Notes: generated from the letters alone by a model not told the origin. 64,000 bases of DNA from Corynebacterium sp. (GCF_030532965.1 NZ_JAUNKC010000018.1:1-64000); one strand, 5' to 3'; positions 17,608-26,867 are shown, counted from the stretch's first letter. Made by a program: numbers and translations.

Positions 17608-18780
17608 CTACATCAACGATCGGTAAATATCAACCGTTTGCTGTGCGATCGTTTCCCACGAAAAGTCCGCGACGGCACGATCCCGGCCAGCCACCCCGAA
17701 TTTCTTTGCGCGTTCCCGATCCGCCACCATTGCATTGACCGCTGCAGCGAGATCGCGTTCGAAACTTGTTGCGTCCGTTTCGTCGTAGTGAACCAACGTT
17801 CCTGTCTCACCGTCAACGACAACCTCAGGGATCCCACCTACGTCGGAGGCAACAACTGCAGTACCGCAAGCCATAGCCTCCAGATTGACGATGCCCAACG
17901 GTTCATAGATCGACGGGCAAACGAAGCAATCCGCAGCGGTGAGGATCTCTTGGATCTTCTCCTTCGGCAACATTTCCTGCACCCACACGATGCCGTCACG
18001 TTCCGCCTGCAATTCAGCAACCAACGACGCCGTCTGCTCCGCGATCTCCGGGGTATCGGGCGCCCCCGCACACAGCACGAGCTGTACACCATCATCAAAA
18101 TGCCGGGCGGCTTTAACCAGGTGATTCACGCCTTTCTGTCGCGTGATACGACCCACGAAAGCCACGATCGGCCGATCTGGATCTATCCCCAATTCCCGCA
18201 GAATTGAATCCTCAGCAGCATCAAACGTGGGGCGCGGTTGCCACAGCTTCGTATCAATACCATTGAGCACCACATGAACTTTGTCAGCATCCACCCGCGG
18301 ATAGGCACGAAGCAAAGCTTCCTTCATGCCCTGAGAAACCGCGATCACCGCATCCGCGTACTCCATCGCGTTTCGTTCCGACCAAGAAGAAACCTCATAT
18401 CCGCCACCTAATTGTTCCCGCTTCCACGGGCGATCCGGCTCCAAGGAATGCGCCGTGGCAACATGGGGGATGCCGTGTAACAATCCGGCTAAATGCCCAC
18501 CTAAACCTGTGTACCAGGTATGGGTATGAACAACATCGGCGTTTTTTGCAGCCTCGGCCATTCGTAGCCCCGTCGACAGCGTCTGGATTGCAGGATTAGC
18601 AGAGGCTAGCGCATCATCCACGCCATGTACATAAACGTCTTTCTCGTCCCGGACAGCGCCCATGCAGTGGACGTCGACATCCACGATGTTTCGCATGTAT
18701 CGGGTGAGTTCTGTGACGTGAACTCCCGCGCCACCGTAGATCTCTGGCGGGTACTCTTTGGTCATCATTGCAACTCTCAT
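17608..18780 (-). CDS. glgA: glycogen synthase GlgA (GT4, actinobacterial type)
   Basis: The 390-residue GT-B transferase uses ADP-glucose from GlgC to extend alpha-glucans or, in the mycobacterial GlgM activity, to make maltose-1-phosphate. The N-terminal E-Y-P-P-E-I-Y-G-G-A-G-V-H-V is near residues 9-22. V-V-H-T-H-T-W-Y lies near 83, F-V-G-R-I-T-R-Q-K-G near 218, and the donor-site E-P-L-G-I-V-N-L-E-A near 300. It is the short GT4 version rather than the GT5 enzyme of enterobacteria. It is divergent from glgC; the 101 bases between them hold both promoters, and I could not find a GlxR-type palindrome there. Confidence 0.88.
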   Translation of the reverse strand: MRVAMMTKEYPPEIYGGAGVHVTELTRYMRNIVDVDVHCMGAVRDEKDVYVHGVDDALASANPAIQTLSTGLRMAEAAKNADVVHTHTWYTGLGGHLAGLLHGIPHVATAHSLEPDRPWKREQLGGGYEVSSWSERNAMEYADAVIAVSQGMKEALLRAYPRVDADKVHVVLNGIDTKLWQPRPTFDAAEDSILRELGIDPDRPIVAFVGRITRQKGVNHLVKAARHFDDGVQLVLCAGAPDTPEIAEQTASLVAELQAERDGIVWVQEMLPKEKIQEILTAADCFVCPSIYEPLGIVNLEAMACGTAVVASDVGGIPEVVVDGETGTLVHYDETDATSFERDLAAAVNAMVADRERAKKFGVAGRDRAVADFSWETIAQQTVDIYRSLM

Positions 18781-18881
18781 AACTTAAAACTTAGCCCGGT
18801 TGCGCAACAATTGTTGGTGTTATTAATCGCATTTCCGCAATCATCAAGCAAAGTTCGGAAAACCCATATAGATTGGGCAGA

Positions 18882-20099
18882 GTGAGGAGTCAAAACAACG
18901 TTCTAGCAATCGTTCTCGCTGGCGGCGAAGGAAAGCGCTTATTTCCACTCACAGAGGATCGCGCAAAGCCAGCGGTGCCTTTCGGCGGCACGTATCGTCT
19001 CATCGATTTCGTGCTTTCCAACCTGGTTAACGCCGGTTATTTGAAAATCTGTGTGCTTACCCAGTACAAATCGCATTCGTTAGACCGGCACATTTCCCAA
19101 TCTTGGCAATTCACCGGACCGACCGCCCAATACATCGCTTCGGTTCCGGCTCAGCAACGCCTCGGAAAGCACTGGTATTTGGGTTCAGCGGACGCGATCC
19201 TGCAATCGCTTAACCTCATTTACGACGAAAAACCTGACTACGTGATCGTGTTTGGTGCCGATCACGTCTACCGGATGGACCCGGAGCAGATGGTCGCAGA
19301 GCATATCGCCTCCGGCAAAGCAGTATCGGTGGCAGGTATTCGTATTCCACGTTCGGAGGCCAAAGCATTTGGTTGCTTGCAGGCTGACGACGAGGGAAAT
19401 ATCACCGAATTCCTGGAAAAGCCAGAAAATCCTCCTGGAACCCCAGACGATCCGGACATGACCTACGCCTCCATGGGCAACTACGTTTTCACCACAAAAG
19501 ACCTGGTGGAGGCACTCAAAGCTGATGAGGTTAATCCTGATTCCACCCATGATATGGGTGGCGATATCATCCCGTATTTCGTGGCCAAGGGCGACGCCCA
19601 CGTCTACGATTTCTCCAACAACCATGTACCGGGCTCTACCGACCGGGATCGGGGATACTGGCGCGACGTGGGTACCATCGACGCATTCTACGAAGCCCAC
19701 ATGGATCTGATTTCGGTACACCCGATCTTCAACCTTTATAACCAGCAATGGCCAATTCGCTCCACTGACTTGGGTGAATTACCACCGGCGAAATTCGTTC
19801 AAGGTGGTATCGCGCAATCCTCAATGGTGGCTCAAGGGTCTATCATTTCCGCCGCTACGGTTCGCAATTCGGTGCTGTCTACCGACGTCATGGTGGAAGA
19901 AGGAGCAACCGTGGAAGGCTCGGTGCTGATGCCAGGCGTTCGAATTGGTAAAGGCGCAGTGGTGCGTCACGCCATTCTGGATAAAAACGTGGTGGTGTCT
20001 GATGGCACCTTGATCGGTGTTGACCATCAACGGGATGCTGAACGCTTTGCCATCAGCCCTGGCGGGGTGGTTGTGGTAGGCAAGAACACCGTCGTTTAA
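18882..20099 (+). CDS. glgC: glucose-1-phosphate adenylyltransferase GlgC
   Basis: GlgC makes ADP-glucose from ATP and glucose-1-phosphate. The nucleotidyltransferase signature [13 protein letters not shown] near residues 11-23 is followed by [17 protein letters not shown] is near 124, and [11 protein letters not shown] lies in the sugar-binding part. A C-terminal left-handed beta-helix (about 300-405) completes the protein. I chose the GTG at 18882 because homologues begin about ten residues before the L-A-G-G motif; a TTG at 18873 is also open. A strong terminator follows. Confidence 0.92.
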   Translation: MRSQNNVLAIVLAGGEGKRLFPLTEDRAKPAVPFGGTYRLIDFVLSNLVNAGYLKICVLTQYKSHSLDRHISQSWQFTGPTAQYIASVPAQQRLGKHWYLGSADAILQSLNLIYDEKPDYVIVFGADHVYRMDPEQMVAEHIASGKAVSVAGIRIPRSEAKAFGCLQADDEGNITEFLEKPENPPGTPDDPDMTYASMGNYVFTTKDLVEALKADEVNPDSTHDMGGDIIPYFVAKGDAHVYDFSNNHVPGSTDRDRGYWRDVGTIDAFYEAHMDLISVHPIFNLYNQQWPIRSTDLGELPPAKFVQGGIAQSSMVAQGSIISAATVRNSVLSTDVMVEEGATVEGSVLMPGVRIGKGAVVRHAILDKNVVVSDGTLIGVDHQRDAERFAISPGGVVVVGKNTVV

Positions 20100-20128
20100 A
20101 CCGCTAGACGTTTCCGTGGCTCCCACGT

Positions 20129-20170
20129 AACCGGCTGGGCTAGAAGTACATTCCTCTAGCCCAGCCGGTT
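20129..20170. terminator. bidirectional terminator between glgC and the YdcK-like gene
   Basis: A perfect 16-base inverted repeat (20129-20144 with 20155-20170) with a 10-base loop lies between two convergent genes. It is followed by TTTTGC on the plus strand and by TTACGTG on the minus strand, so it is stronger for glgC. Confidence 0.85.
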
Positions 20171-20175
20171 TTGCA

Positions 20176-21600
20176 TTAGCAATCCCACATTTCGGGTAGG
20201 GTTTCGGCGAAGGTGGCGATGTGGCGGTAGTGTTGTGCCCATAAAAATTTTGCTTCGCCGTGGTCGATGTAGCGGTCGCAGGTGAGGTCGACGATGTCTT
20301 CTGCTTCTTTTCGCATTTTTTCTGGGTTTCCGGCCCAGCTATTGGGCCAGTGGCAGATGTAGGGTTCGCCGTTTTTCATGCGGACGATAGACACGGTGCT
20401 GCCGTAGCTTCCGACGGGGGATAGGGTGACGAGGTGTTGCTCATTGGTGATTTCGATTGGGTGTGGAACATTAAAGACGAACCCGTTTGAGTTCAGGTAA
20501 CAATTGATGATCCCTGAGGCGGTTAGACGAAGTGATCCGTCTATTCGCGCCTTTGGTCCGACTCTCAGGTCACCGCCCAGCCGTACGTTGTCAGTAACGT
20601 GACCACCAGCAACAAGAACGGTGCCGCCAATTTCCGCCGATCCGTCAACGAGGGCGAAATCTGTCAATCTGGCCTCCCCAGTCAAGGTAGCATCTGCTCC
20701 GAGCCACGAATCTCCGCTGATTCGCGGCGAACCATCAGCTAGGTGCGTGCTTGTTACCCAACCACCACTATCACCCATGCGGACACCGAATGCAGGAATA
20801 TCTCGAACCGCCCGGATACGATAAACGGTTTCACCGCGATATATGCGGCTTTCTGTTGTTAGCTCACATGATGATTCCTTAGTCGGCACGGTGGTTTCCT
20901 CTTCGGGTACCTCCCAGCCAACTATTACAGACTGGAATTCGGCGATTACCTCGTCGATGACATCGTCAGTTTCGGTTCCAGATAGGTGCGATGCTAACTC
21001 GTCGATGGTGCTTGTCCACGATTCCATCTGAATCTGGTGACCAGCGGTGGTGCGAACGAGGAATATTTCCGCAACGGACGTATCGAAACTGGACACGTGA
21101 TCATAGCGGAAAATATCAGCATCATCGCCCACGATGAGCCCATCATCGGAAACAACGCCGTCACCGTGTACTCGAGCAGTCCCCGTTACTGCAACGTTCC
21201 ACCCCACCAGGGCCGATCCAAATACAGCGGCGGAACCTGATACCTTAGCCTGCTCACGAATCTCGGCGTTATCAGTTATCACAGCCATGCCACACACTTC
21301 GGCGCTTCCTACTACCACCGCATTTCCACTGATTGTCGCGTTTTCGTACACTTTGGCGTAGCTTTTGATCCGCGCCCTACCTGTTGCGGTCGCATTGCCG
21401 AAAAGCTCCGCTTCAAACGAAACCCAGGCCTCGTCGCTAAGGCGTGCCCTGCCGTCTGGTGCATAAGCAGATTCCAGCCAACCACCCAGATCGCCCGCTT
21501 TGACTCGCTGCCTGGGAAGATCACGGGTGGCGCGGATACGGAATAACCGAACGCCGTGGGAATTGATCTTTGATTCGTCGGTTAGCTCGTAATGCAGCAT
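20176..21600 (-). CDS. YdcK-like two-module beta-helix protein
   Basis: The 474-residue protein has two related modules. Each opens with a short alpha/beta cap (E-L-T-D-E-S-K-I ... G-D-L-G-G-W at 4-44, and E-L-T-T-E-S-R-I ... G-D-S-G-G-W near 240-280). Each cap is followed by short repeats of the A-x-V/I-x-G-x-A type that suggest a left-handed beta-helix. This layout recalls enterobacterial prophage-associated YdcK and phage-borne polymer-like proteins. A conserved non-repeat C-terminal domain of about 130 residues is shared with the next gene. Start ATG 21600 has GGAG seven bases upstream; an upstream extension to 21627 is unlikely. Function is unknown. Confidence 0.6.
   Translation of the reverse strand: MLHYELTDESKINSHGVRLFRIRATRDLPRQRVKAGDLGGWLESAYAPDGRARLSDEAWVSFEAELFGNATATGRARIKSYAKVYENATISGNAVVVGSAEVCGMAVITDNAEIREQAKVSGSAAVFGSALVGWNVAVTGTARVHGDGVVSDDGLIVGDDADIFRYDHVSSFDTSVAEIFLVRTTAGHQIQMESWTSTIDELASHLSGTETDDVIDEVIAEFQSVIVGWEVPEEETTVPTKESSCELTTESRIYRGETVYRIRAVRDIPAFGVRMGDSGGWVTSTHLADGSPRISGDSWLGADATLTGEARLTDFALVDGSAEIGGTVLVAGGHVTDNVRLGGDLRVGPKARIDGSLRLTASGIINCYLNSNGFVFNVPHPIEITNEQHLVTLSPVGSYGSTVSIVRMKNGEPYICHWPNSWAGNPEKMRKEAEDIVDLTCDRYIDHGEAKFLWAQHYRHIATFAETLPEMWDC
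20180..20600 (-). repeat. direct repeat, distal copy (3' part of YdcK-like gene 1)
   Basis: About 420 bases encoding the shared C-terminal domain are nearly identical to 21662-22085. Visible differences are scattered substitutions and an A5 run at 20243-20247 that is A4 in the other copy. Confidence 0.85.
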
Positions 21601-21636
21601 TAAATCTCCGTTAGAAAAACACGACATAAATGAGTT

Positions 21637-22428
21637 TTAAGTAGGCACATTAGTTGTTTGTGGCATTCCACATTTCGGGTAGGGTTTCGGCGAAGGTGGC
21701 GATGTAGCGGTAGTGTTGTGCCCATAAAATTTTGCTTCGCCGTGGTCGATGTAGCGGTCGCAGGTGAGGTCGACGATGTCTTCTGCTTCTTTTCGCATTT
21801 TTTCTGGGTTTCCGGCCCAGCTATTGGGCCAGTGGCAGATGTAGGGTTCGCCGTTTTTCATGCGGACGATAGACACGGTGCTACCGTAGCTTCCTACTGG
21901 TGACATTGTGACGAGGTGTTGCTCATTGGTGATTTCGATTGGGTGAGGAACATTAAAGACGAATCCGTTTGAGTTCAGGTAGCAATCGATGATCCCTGAG
22001 GCGGTTAGACGAAGTGACCCGTGTATGCGTGCTTTTGGTCCGATGGTCAGGTCACCAGCCAGCCACACGTTATCAGTAACGTGACCACCTGCAACATGAA
22101 CGGCATTACGAATCTCGGCAGTCCCAGATACAGCGGCGGTACCGGTGACCAGGGACGTCCCGTTGATTACTGCCTTTCCATGAACTGTTGCGTGATCCTT
22201 GATACGAGCCTGGCCGATTGCGGAAGCACGGCCAAATAATTCTGCTTCATCAGACACCCAAGCGGCATCGCGCAGGCGAGGTTTGCGGCCACTAGGAGGC
22301 TCTAACCAACCACCCAGATCACCCGCTTTTACTCGCTGCCTGGGAAGATCACGGGTGGCGCGGATACGGAATAACCGAACGCCGTGGGAATTGATCTTTG
22401 ATTCGTCGGTTAGCTCGTAATGCAGCAT
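21637..22428 (-). CDS. YdcK-like single-module protein with frameshifted C-terminus
   Basis: The 263-residue protein shares its first 42 or so residues and its C-terminal domain almost exactly with the 474-residue neighbour at 20176-21600, but carries only one beta-helix module. In the shared C-terminal region an A4 run at 21726-21729 replaces the A5 of the neighbour. The last residues therefore change from F-L-W-A-Q-H-Y-R-H to F-Y-G-H-N-T-T-A-T and the frame runs on to a new stop, so the C-terminus is probably damaged. Start ATG 22428 overlaps the stop of the upstream DUF6891-like gene (TAATG). Confidence 0.6.
   Translation of the reverse strand: MLHYELTDESKINSHGVRLFRIRATRDLPRQRVKAGDLGGWLEPPSGRKPRLRDAAWVSDEAELFGRASAIGQARIKDHATVHGKAVINGTSLVTGTAAVSGTAEIRNAVHVAGGHVTDNVWLAGDLTIGPKARIHGSLRLTASGIIDCYLNSNGFVFNVPHPIEITNEQHLVTMSPVGSYGSTVSIVRMKNGEPYICHWPNSWAGNPEKMRKEAEDIVDLTCDRYIDHGEAKFYGHNTTATSPPSPKPYPKCGMPQTTNVPT
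21662..22085 (-). repeat. direct repeat, proximal copy (3' part of YdcK-like gene 2)
   Basis: This is the partner of 20180-20600. A second identical block covers the 5' ends of the two genes (about 21473-21606 and 22295-22434), including the ribosome sites. Gene 2 therefore looks like gene 1 with its middle removed or replaced. Confidence 0.85.
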
Positions 22429-23114
22429 TAAATCTCCGCGAAATAGTCACAGTTGCTCAGCAGCATGCGCGTGTCTGTGTTGTTATTCCACGTATAGCCG
22501 ATGTTAAAGGCACTAAACGTTGGCCGCAGAATCTCGTTAGCGAGCCTGATGCAGGCATCGCGATAGGCGGCTTGGCGCTCAGATTGGGTGAAGGTGGTTA
22601 ATTCTGCTTCCGGGTACCAACTACCCATGCGAATGTCGAAGCCGATATAGGTTTGGTTGGTGTCGATAAGGCTTTCGGTGTCCTGGTTATGGAAATACAC
22701 AAAACCCCGCCAGTGCGGCTCCGCGGACATAATATCCCAGGCTTCCGCCGTGGCGCAGGTGCCACAGCAGGTGAAATTCTGCAAAGCCAGTATGTCTTGT
22801 TCGCGCAGTTTATCGAAGGCCGCGCTAAGCCTCGATGGTTGAAGTTGGCCGGTGGCGCGCAGCCGCCCAATCTGAAGCCGACGCGCCTTAACCAGATAAT
22901 TCGCGGCTTCGACGGCTTGATCGGCGGATGGCGCGTCCGTGAAATTACGAGTCCCGTAGGCGATGTCGTCGATAAGCGTGTCGATGCTTGTGCCCAAGGT
23001 AATCAGCCGCCAACAGTGATCGATTGCCCCCTGCGCTTGCTCCGGACTGCACCCTAAAATGGTGGCGACATCCGCCGCTGTGACGGATTCGGGAATTTCG
23101 GTATGCGCAGACAT
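22428..23114 (-). CDS. DUF6891-like protein
   Basis: In the 228-residue soluble protein, the N-terminal 30 or so residues look like a small helical domain. The remainder contains the Q-N-F-T-C-C-G-T-C motif (near 112-120) and a G-F-V-Y-F-H-N-Q-D-T-E segment (near 135-145), which I associate with DUF6891 proteins of unknown function. The clustered cysteines could bind a metal. It is coupled to the downstream YdcK-like gene by the TAATG overlap and is 23 bases from the O-methyltransferase gene, so these minus-strand genes may be co-transcribed. Confidence 0.55.
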   Translation of the reverse strand: MSAHTEIPESVTAADVATILGCSPEQAQGAIDHCWRLITLGTSIDTLIDDIAYGTRNFTDAPSADQAVEAANYLVKARRLQIGRLRATGQLQPSRLSAAFDKLREQDILALQNFTCCGTCATAEAWDIMSAEPHWRGFVYFHNQDTESLIDTNQTYIGFDIRMGSWYPEAELTTFTQSERQAAYRDACIRLANEILRPTFSAFNIGYTWNNNTDTRMLLSNCDYFAEI

Positions 23115-23137
23115 TTGAGGGGAATCCGTTCCTGCAG

Positions 23138-23764
23138 TTAGTTTTCTTTGGTAACGATGGTCAATCCCGCACCGAGCGGAAGCCGGGTGACGTGGACGTC
23201 GTCGAGGGAGCGAATATACTCGTCGGTTTCCCGGGCGGCGATGGTTTCCCGATCTTTGCGGCTAGTGTCGGACAAGGTGCCGTCGAAAAGCGTGTCAGCG
23301 AGTATCACGGAGCCGCCTGGCGTGAGCAACGGTAACGCCGCATTCACGAAAGCACGCATGTCGATGGGGGAGACCTCGCCGAAGATCAACTGGTAGGATT
23401 CCGTGGCGAGCCGACTCATCACATCGAGCGGTCGGGAGGGCAAAAACCGGATGCGCGATGGGCTGTAACCTGCGCTGCGGAACGTTTCCTTGGAAAGCTT
23501 TTGGTGCTCCGGCTCAGGATCGATGCAGGTAAGAATGCCGGAATCGGCAAGCCCCGCCAACAAATACAAACCCACCACGTTTGCGGCGGGGGTCACCGCG
23601 ATGGCGCCTTGAGCTTGGCAGCTGGCGGCGAGGGTGGTGAGTAATTGTCCAGTCATGACATCGGGCACCACAAGCCCAAATTCCGCGGCGGCTTCCCGGG
23701 CGGCGGTCAAATGGACGCTGGAACTCGACGTATTTTCGATATAGGCGCGTAATTCGGCAGTCAC
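23138..23764 (-). CDS. predicted O-methyltransferase (catechol-OMT fold)
   Basis: The protein is 208 residues from the GTG at 23764. The fold is Rossmann-like, with V-T-P-A-A-N-V-V-G-L-Y-L-L-A-G-L-A as the SAM-binding region, C-I-D-P-E as the acidic end of strand 2, and L-I-F-G-E-V-S as the later strand. It resembles the family-3 O-methyltransferase that lies just upstream of sigE in corynebacteria and mycobacteria. The usual G-x-G-x-G is degenerate here (T-P-A-A-N). Substrate is unknown. The frame is open to 23824 but that extension is not typical. It is divergent from sigE. Confidence 0.7.
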   Translation of the reverse strand: MTAELRAYIENTSSSSVHLTAAREAAAEFGLVVPDVMTGQLLTTLAASCQAQGAIAVTPAANVVGLYLLAGLADSGILTCIDPEPEHQKLSKETFRSAGYSPSRIRFLPSRPLDVMSRLATESYQLIFGEVSPIDMRAFVNAALPLLTPGGSVILADTLFDGTLSDTSRKDRETIAARETDEYIRSLDDVHVTRLPLGAGLTIVTKEN

Positions 23765-23953
23765 GAAGCCTAGTTTAACCCGCAAACCAAATCCTAAGGA
23801 ATCCAGACGCGCACGAAACAACATTAGGGTGGGAATAGTAGTCGCAGCGCGGGTAGCGATGCCTAACTAGCGTGTACCGGCAGCGCAGCGTTGACAGTTA
23901 ACTCACAGACTTTTGGGTGGTTTTCCCAAGTTCAGTAGGGCAGAATATGTGAC

Positions 23954-24607
23954 ATGACAAACGTGCATCCAGTTTCGCTTAACTCTGAATCCGCTGGAGG
24001 CTTCGACGCCGACCACGTGGAAGAAATCCAGCTGACTGGGACAGCCGCGTTTGATGCTGGGGTAGGGGAAATGCCAAGTTGGGGTGAACTGGTTGAACAG
24101 CACGCCGACAGCGTTTATCGGCTTGCGTTCCGTCTTTCTGGTAACCAACACGACGCGGAGGACCTCACCCAAGAAACCTTCATGCGGGTGTTCCGTTCGA
24201 TTAAAAATTACCAACCAGGCACCTTTGAAGGGTGGCTGCATCGAATCACCACTAATCTGTTCTTAGATATGGTTCGGCACCGGTCCAAGATTTTTATGGA
24301 GGCGCTACCGGAAGACTATGAACGGGTGCCGGGCACTGATATGACCCCGGAACAGGCGTACTCGGTTGCCAATCTGGACCCGGCGTTGCAGGAGGCACTC
24401 GATGCGCTCGCCCCGGATTTCCGTGTTGCAGTCGTGCTTTGCGACGTCGTGGGTATGAGCTACGACGAGATCGCAGATACCCTCGGCGTGAAAATGGGCA
24501 CAGTACGATCCCGTATTCACCGTGGTAGGTCGCAACTCCGAGCTAGCCTAGAGGCGAAAGCCGAGGTAGATAGCGAAGCAAAGCTTTTGCTGCCTCTGAA
24601 AAACTAA
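23954..24607 (+). CDS. sigE: ECF RNA polymerase sigma factor SigE
   Basis: The 217-residue sigma-70 family, extracytoplasmic-function factor has region 2 with V-Y-R-L-A-F-R-L and [10 protein letters not shown] near residues 54-82. Region 4 has [22 protein letters not shown] near 172-194. The location (O-methyltransferase gene upstream, anti-sigma and tatB downstream) is that of sigE, which governs surface-stress genes in this group. The N-terminal 45 residues are non-conserved. An AGAATAT box lies only a few bases before the ATG, so the transcript may be leaderless. Confidence 0.88.
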   Translation: MTNVHPVSLNSESAGGFDADHVEEIQLTGTAAFDAGVGEMPSWGELVEQHADSVYRLAFRLSGNQHDAEDLTQETFMRVFRSIKNYQPGTFEGWLHRITTNLFLDMVRHRSKIFMEALPEDYERVPGTDMTPEQAYSVANLDPALQEALDALAPDFRVAVVLCDVVGMSYDEIADTLGVKMGTVRSRIHRGRSQLRASLEAKAEVDSEAKLLLPLKN

Positions 24608-24633
24608 TTCGTTCCTACGGCTAAAAACACCGC

Positions 24634-24660
24634 ACCCCGCCTCGTGTACGGCGGGGTTTT
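24634..24660 (+). terminator. terminator between sigE and the anti-sigma gene
   Basis: ACCCCGCC at 24634-24641 pairs with GGCGGGGT at 24650-24657 and is followed by TTTTCTT. It separates sigE from cseE, so the anti-sigma gene may have a promoter of its own in 24660-24757. Confidence 0.8.
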
Positions 24661-24757
24661 CTTGTTGGGGGAACTTATCACAGTTATCAGACGTTTAATT
24701 CTTAAGAAAACACCAATATCCGATAATAAATGCTGAATGCGAGGTGAATGTGCAGCA

Positions 24758-25201
24758 ATGACTGATCGCACATCAAGCAACCCGACGGGCCGCGATCGCC
24801 GCGCACAGCCAACGGGTCGCAATATCTCCGCATTCATTCAGATTTCTGCCACTACCAATCGTATTTTTGCCAGCACCGACCATTTACACCCCGAAGCTGT
24901 GGCTGCCTTTGTCGACAATGAATTAAGCGACATCGCCACCCACCGAGCCCAGGTCCATTTGGTGCATTGCCCAGAATGCCGACAAGAAGTAGAACGGCAA
25001 CGTCGGGCGGCGAAGTTGCTGCGCGAATCCTGCGCAGCGGAAATGAAAGTTGCGCCGGAATTTATGCAACGGCTCATGGGAATAGCACATTCCTGCCCAG
25101 ATGGTCCGTGTGCTGAGGAGACATTTCGGCAGCCGGAGACCATTCTTGACAAGATCGACCTGATAGCCCGTGCGGTTCGACGGAGCCATCACGGGAAATA
25201 G
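24758..25201 (+). CDS. cseE: anti-sigma factor of SigE (CseE/RseA type)
   Basis: In the 147-residue cytoplasmic protein, after about 45 variable residues comes a zinc-binding anti-sigma domain: H-L-x-x-E-A-V-A-A-F-V-D-N-E-L, then H-R-A-Q-V-H-L-V-H-C-P-E-C. The H-x3-C-x2-C arrangement typical of ZAS domains is visible. There is no membrane segment, so release of SigE would be by redox, phosphorylation or proteolysis. Start ATG 24758 was chosen for GAGGTG about 11 bases upstream; an ATG at 24737 lacks a ribosome site. It lies 42 bases before tatB. Confidence 0.82.
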   Translation: MTDRTSSNPTGRDRRAQPTGRNISAFIQISATTNRIFASTDHLHPEAVAAFVDNELSDIATHRAQVHLVHCPECRQEVERQRRAAKLLRESCAAEMKVAPEFMQRLMGIAHSCPDGPCAEETFRQPETILDKIDLIARAVRRSHHGK

Positions 25202-25243
25202 CCTGGATCGTGGATTTACCGTCCGATTAGGTAAGGTGGATGT

Positions 25244-25714
25244 GTGTTTGATTCCATTGGCTGGTTTGAGATCCTCTTCATCCTCATTATTGGCTTAATA
25301 ATCATTGGCCCGGAGAAAATGCCCGGGGTGATTGAGGATGTCCGCGCAGCAATTTTTGCCGCTCGGCGTGCGATCGATAACGCCAAGAAAGAACTCAACG
25401 GGGAGTTAGGGGATTTGGGCAGCGAATTCGACGACATTCGCAAACCCATCAGCCAGATTGCGTCCATGCGGGCAATGGGGCCGAAGGCGGCGCTTACCAA
25501 GGCGCTTTTCGACGGCGATGAGCGCTACCTCGATGACTTCGACCCGAAGAAAGCACTAAGCGAAGAAAACCTCACCGGTAAGAACCATTCCCGGCCACGC
25601 AGCCAATCAACCCCATCTGTTCAACCGGAGCCCCGGCCGCAACCACAGTCGCAGCCACAGCCGGAAACGAACCCCCGCCAGGGTGGTAGTTTTTCCTTCG
25701 ACGATATTACTTAG
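25244..25714 (+). CDS. tatB: Sec-independent translocase subunit TatB
   Basis: In the 156-residue protein, an N-terminal membrane helix (about 7-22) with the hinge G-P-E-K-M-P is followed by a long amphipathic helix to about 100 and a Pro/Gln-rich tail (P-E-P-R-P-Q-P-Q-S-Q). TatB docks folded, twin-arginine-tagged proteins with TatC. Start is GTG 25244 behind AAGGTGG. Placement after the sigE/cseE pair is the usual one in mycolata. The stop overlaps that of mrp on the other strand by 4 bases (25711-25714). Confidence 0.9.
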   Translation: MFDSIGWFEILFILIIGLIIIGPEKMPGVIEDVRAAIFAARRAIDNAKKELNGELGDLGSEFDDIRKPISQIASMRAMGPKAALTKALFDGDERYLDDFDPKKALSEENLTGKNHSRPRSQSTPSVQPEPRPQPQSQPQPETNPRQGGSFSFDDIT

Positions 25715-26850
25715 GCATCAGCGCGGCTGACGCCTAAGTTCAGGCTTTTACCCAACAGCGAGTTCTTCCGAACCACTAGCTTATCCACGATCGACATGAT
25801 CGCCTGCGCGGTGGGTGAATCTGGAGCACCGGCGACGATCGGGGTGCCGGAATCGCCACCTTCCCGTAGCTTCGGGTCCAGTGGAATAGAGCCTAAAAGG
25901 GGCACATTTGTGCCGGTGAGCGTACTGATCCGCTCCGCGACGGCGGCACCACCGCCGGAGCCGAATACATCCATAACACTGCCGTCCGGCAAAACCATGG
26001 CGGCCATGTTCTCGATAACACCGGCGACCTTCTGCCGGGTCTGCAAACTAATCGTGCCAGCGCGTTCGGCAACCTCGGCCGCGGCAGCCTGCGGGGTGGT
26101 AACGATGAGTAATTCGGCGGTCGGAACCAATTGCGCTACCGAGATGGCAATATCGCCGGTGCCGGGCGGCAAGTCAAGCAACAGGATGTCCAAGTCGCCC
26201 CAAAATACGTCGCCTAAAAATTGCTGGATCGCACGGTGCAGCATCGGACCACGCCACACAACAGGGGAATTATCCTCAACGAAATGCGCGATCGAAATGT
26301 GTTTAATGCCGTGTGCCTGCGGCGGCATGATCATATCGTCAACCGGGGTGGGGCGTTCCACACAACCGAGCATTCCCGGTACCGAATGGCCGTAAATATC
26401 CGCATCTAAGATGCCGACCTTCAGGCCGCGAGCTGCGAAACCAACCGCCAGATTCACCGTTACTGAGGATTTACCCACCCCGCCCTTGCCGGAGGAAACC
26501 GCGAAAACCCGGGTGGTGGAATCCGGTTGGGCGAACGGAATAACCGGTTCCGCTTGGCCACCACGCAACGATTCACGTAGCTTTCGACGCTGCTCGTCAC
26601 TCATAACATCGGTGGTGACGGTGACCTCGCCGACCCCCGGGATTTCTTTAATCGCGGCGGTGGAATTATCCACCAGCGTGGTCTTTAACGGGCACGCCGC
26701 GATGGTGAGATAGATTTCTGCGGCGACATCGTTACCAGTAATGGTTATGGATTTCACCATTCCCAGTTCGGTTAATGGTTTGCCTATCTCGGGGTCTTCC
26801 ACCCGTGATAGTGCCTGGCGGACTTGTGATTCAGTAATCGTTGTACTCAT
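25711..26850 (-). CDS. mrp: Mrp/NBP35-type iron-sulfur cluster carrier ATPase
   Basis: In the 379-residue protein an N-terminal MIP18/DUF59 domain (about 5-85, V-E-D-P-E-I-G-K) is followed by a deviant P-loop ATPase with G-K-G-G-V-G-K-S-S near 118-126 and L-L-L-D-L-P-P-G-T-G-D near 224-234. The C-terminal C-x-x-C found in many Mrp proteins is not present, so cluster binding at that site is uncertain. It is the last gene of a minus-strand run with DUF1003 and the MgtE_N-domain gene; gaps are 17 and 5 bases. Confidence 0.88.
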   Translation of the reverse strand: MSTTITESQVRQALSRVEDPEIGKPLTELGMVKSITITGNDVAAEIYLTIAACPLKTTLVDNSTAAIKEIPGVGEVTVTTDVMSDEQRRKLRESLRGGQAEPVIPFAQPDSTTRVFAVSSGKGGVGKSSVTVNLAVGFAARGLKVGILDADIYGHSVPGMLGCVERPTPVDDMIMPPQAHGIKHISIAHFVEDNSPVVWRGPMLHRAIQQFLGDVFWGDLDILLLDLPPGTGDIAISVAQLVPTAELLIVTTPQAAAAEVAERAGTISLQTRQKVAGVIENMAAMVLPDGSVMDVFGSGGGAAVAERISTLTGTNVPLLGSIPLDPKLREGGDSGTPIVAGAPDSPTAQAIMSIVDKLVVRKNSLLGKSLNLGVSRADA

Positions 26851-26867
26851 AACAGCAACTAACCTTA

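Noticed and set aside
18781..18881. GlxR site expected between glgA and glgC
   Set aside because: I looked for TGTGA-N6-TCACA and found no acceptable match in this gap.
20180..22085. CRISPR-like repeat
   Set aside because: The two repeats are about 420 bases, only two in number, and coding. They are a gene duplication.
20176..22434. Prophage, suggested by YdcK-like genes
   Set aside because: There is no integrase, capsid, tail or lysis gene and no attachment repeat; flanking genes are conserved chromosomal ones.
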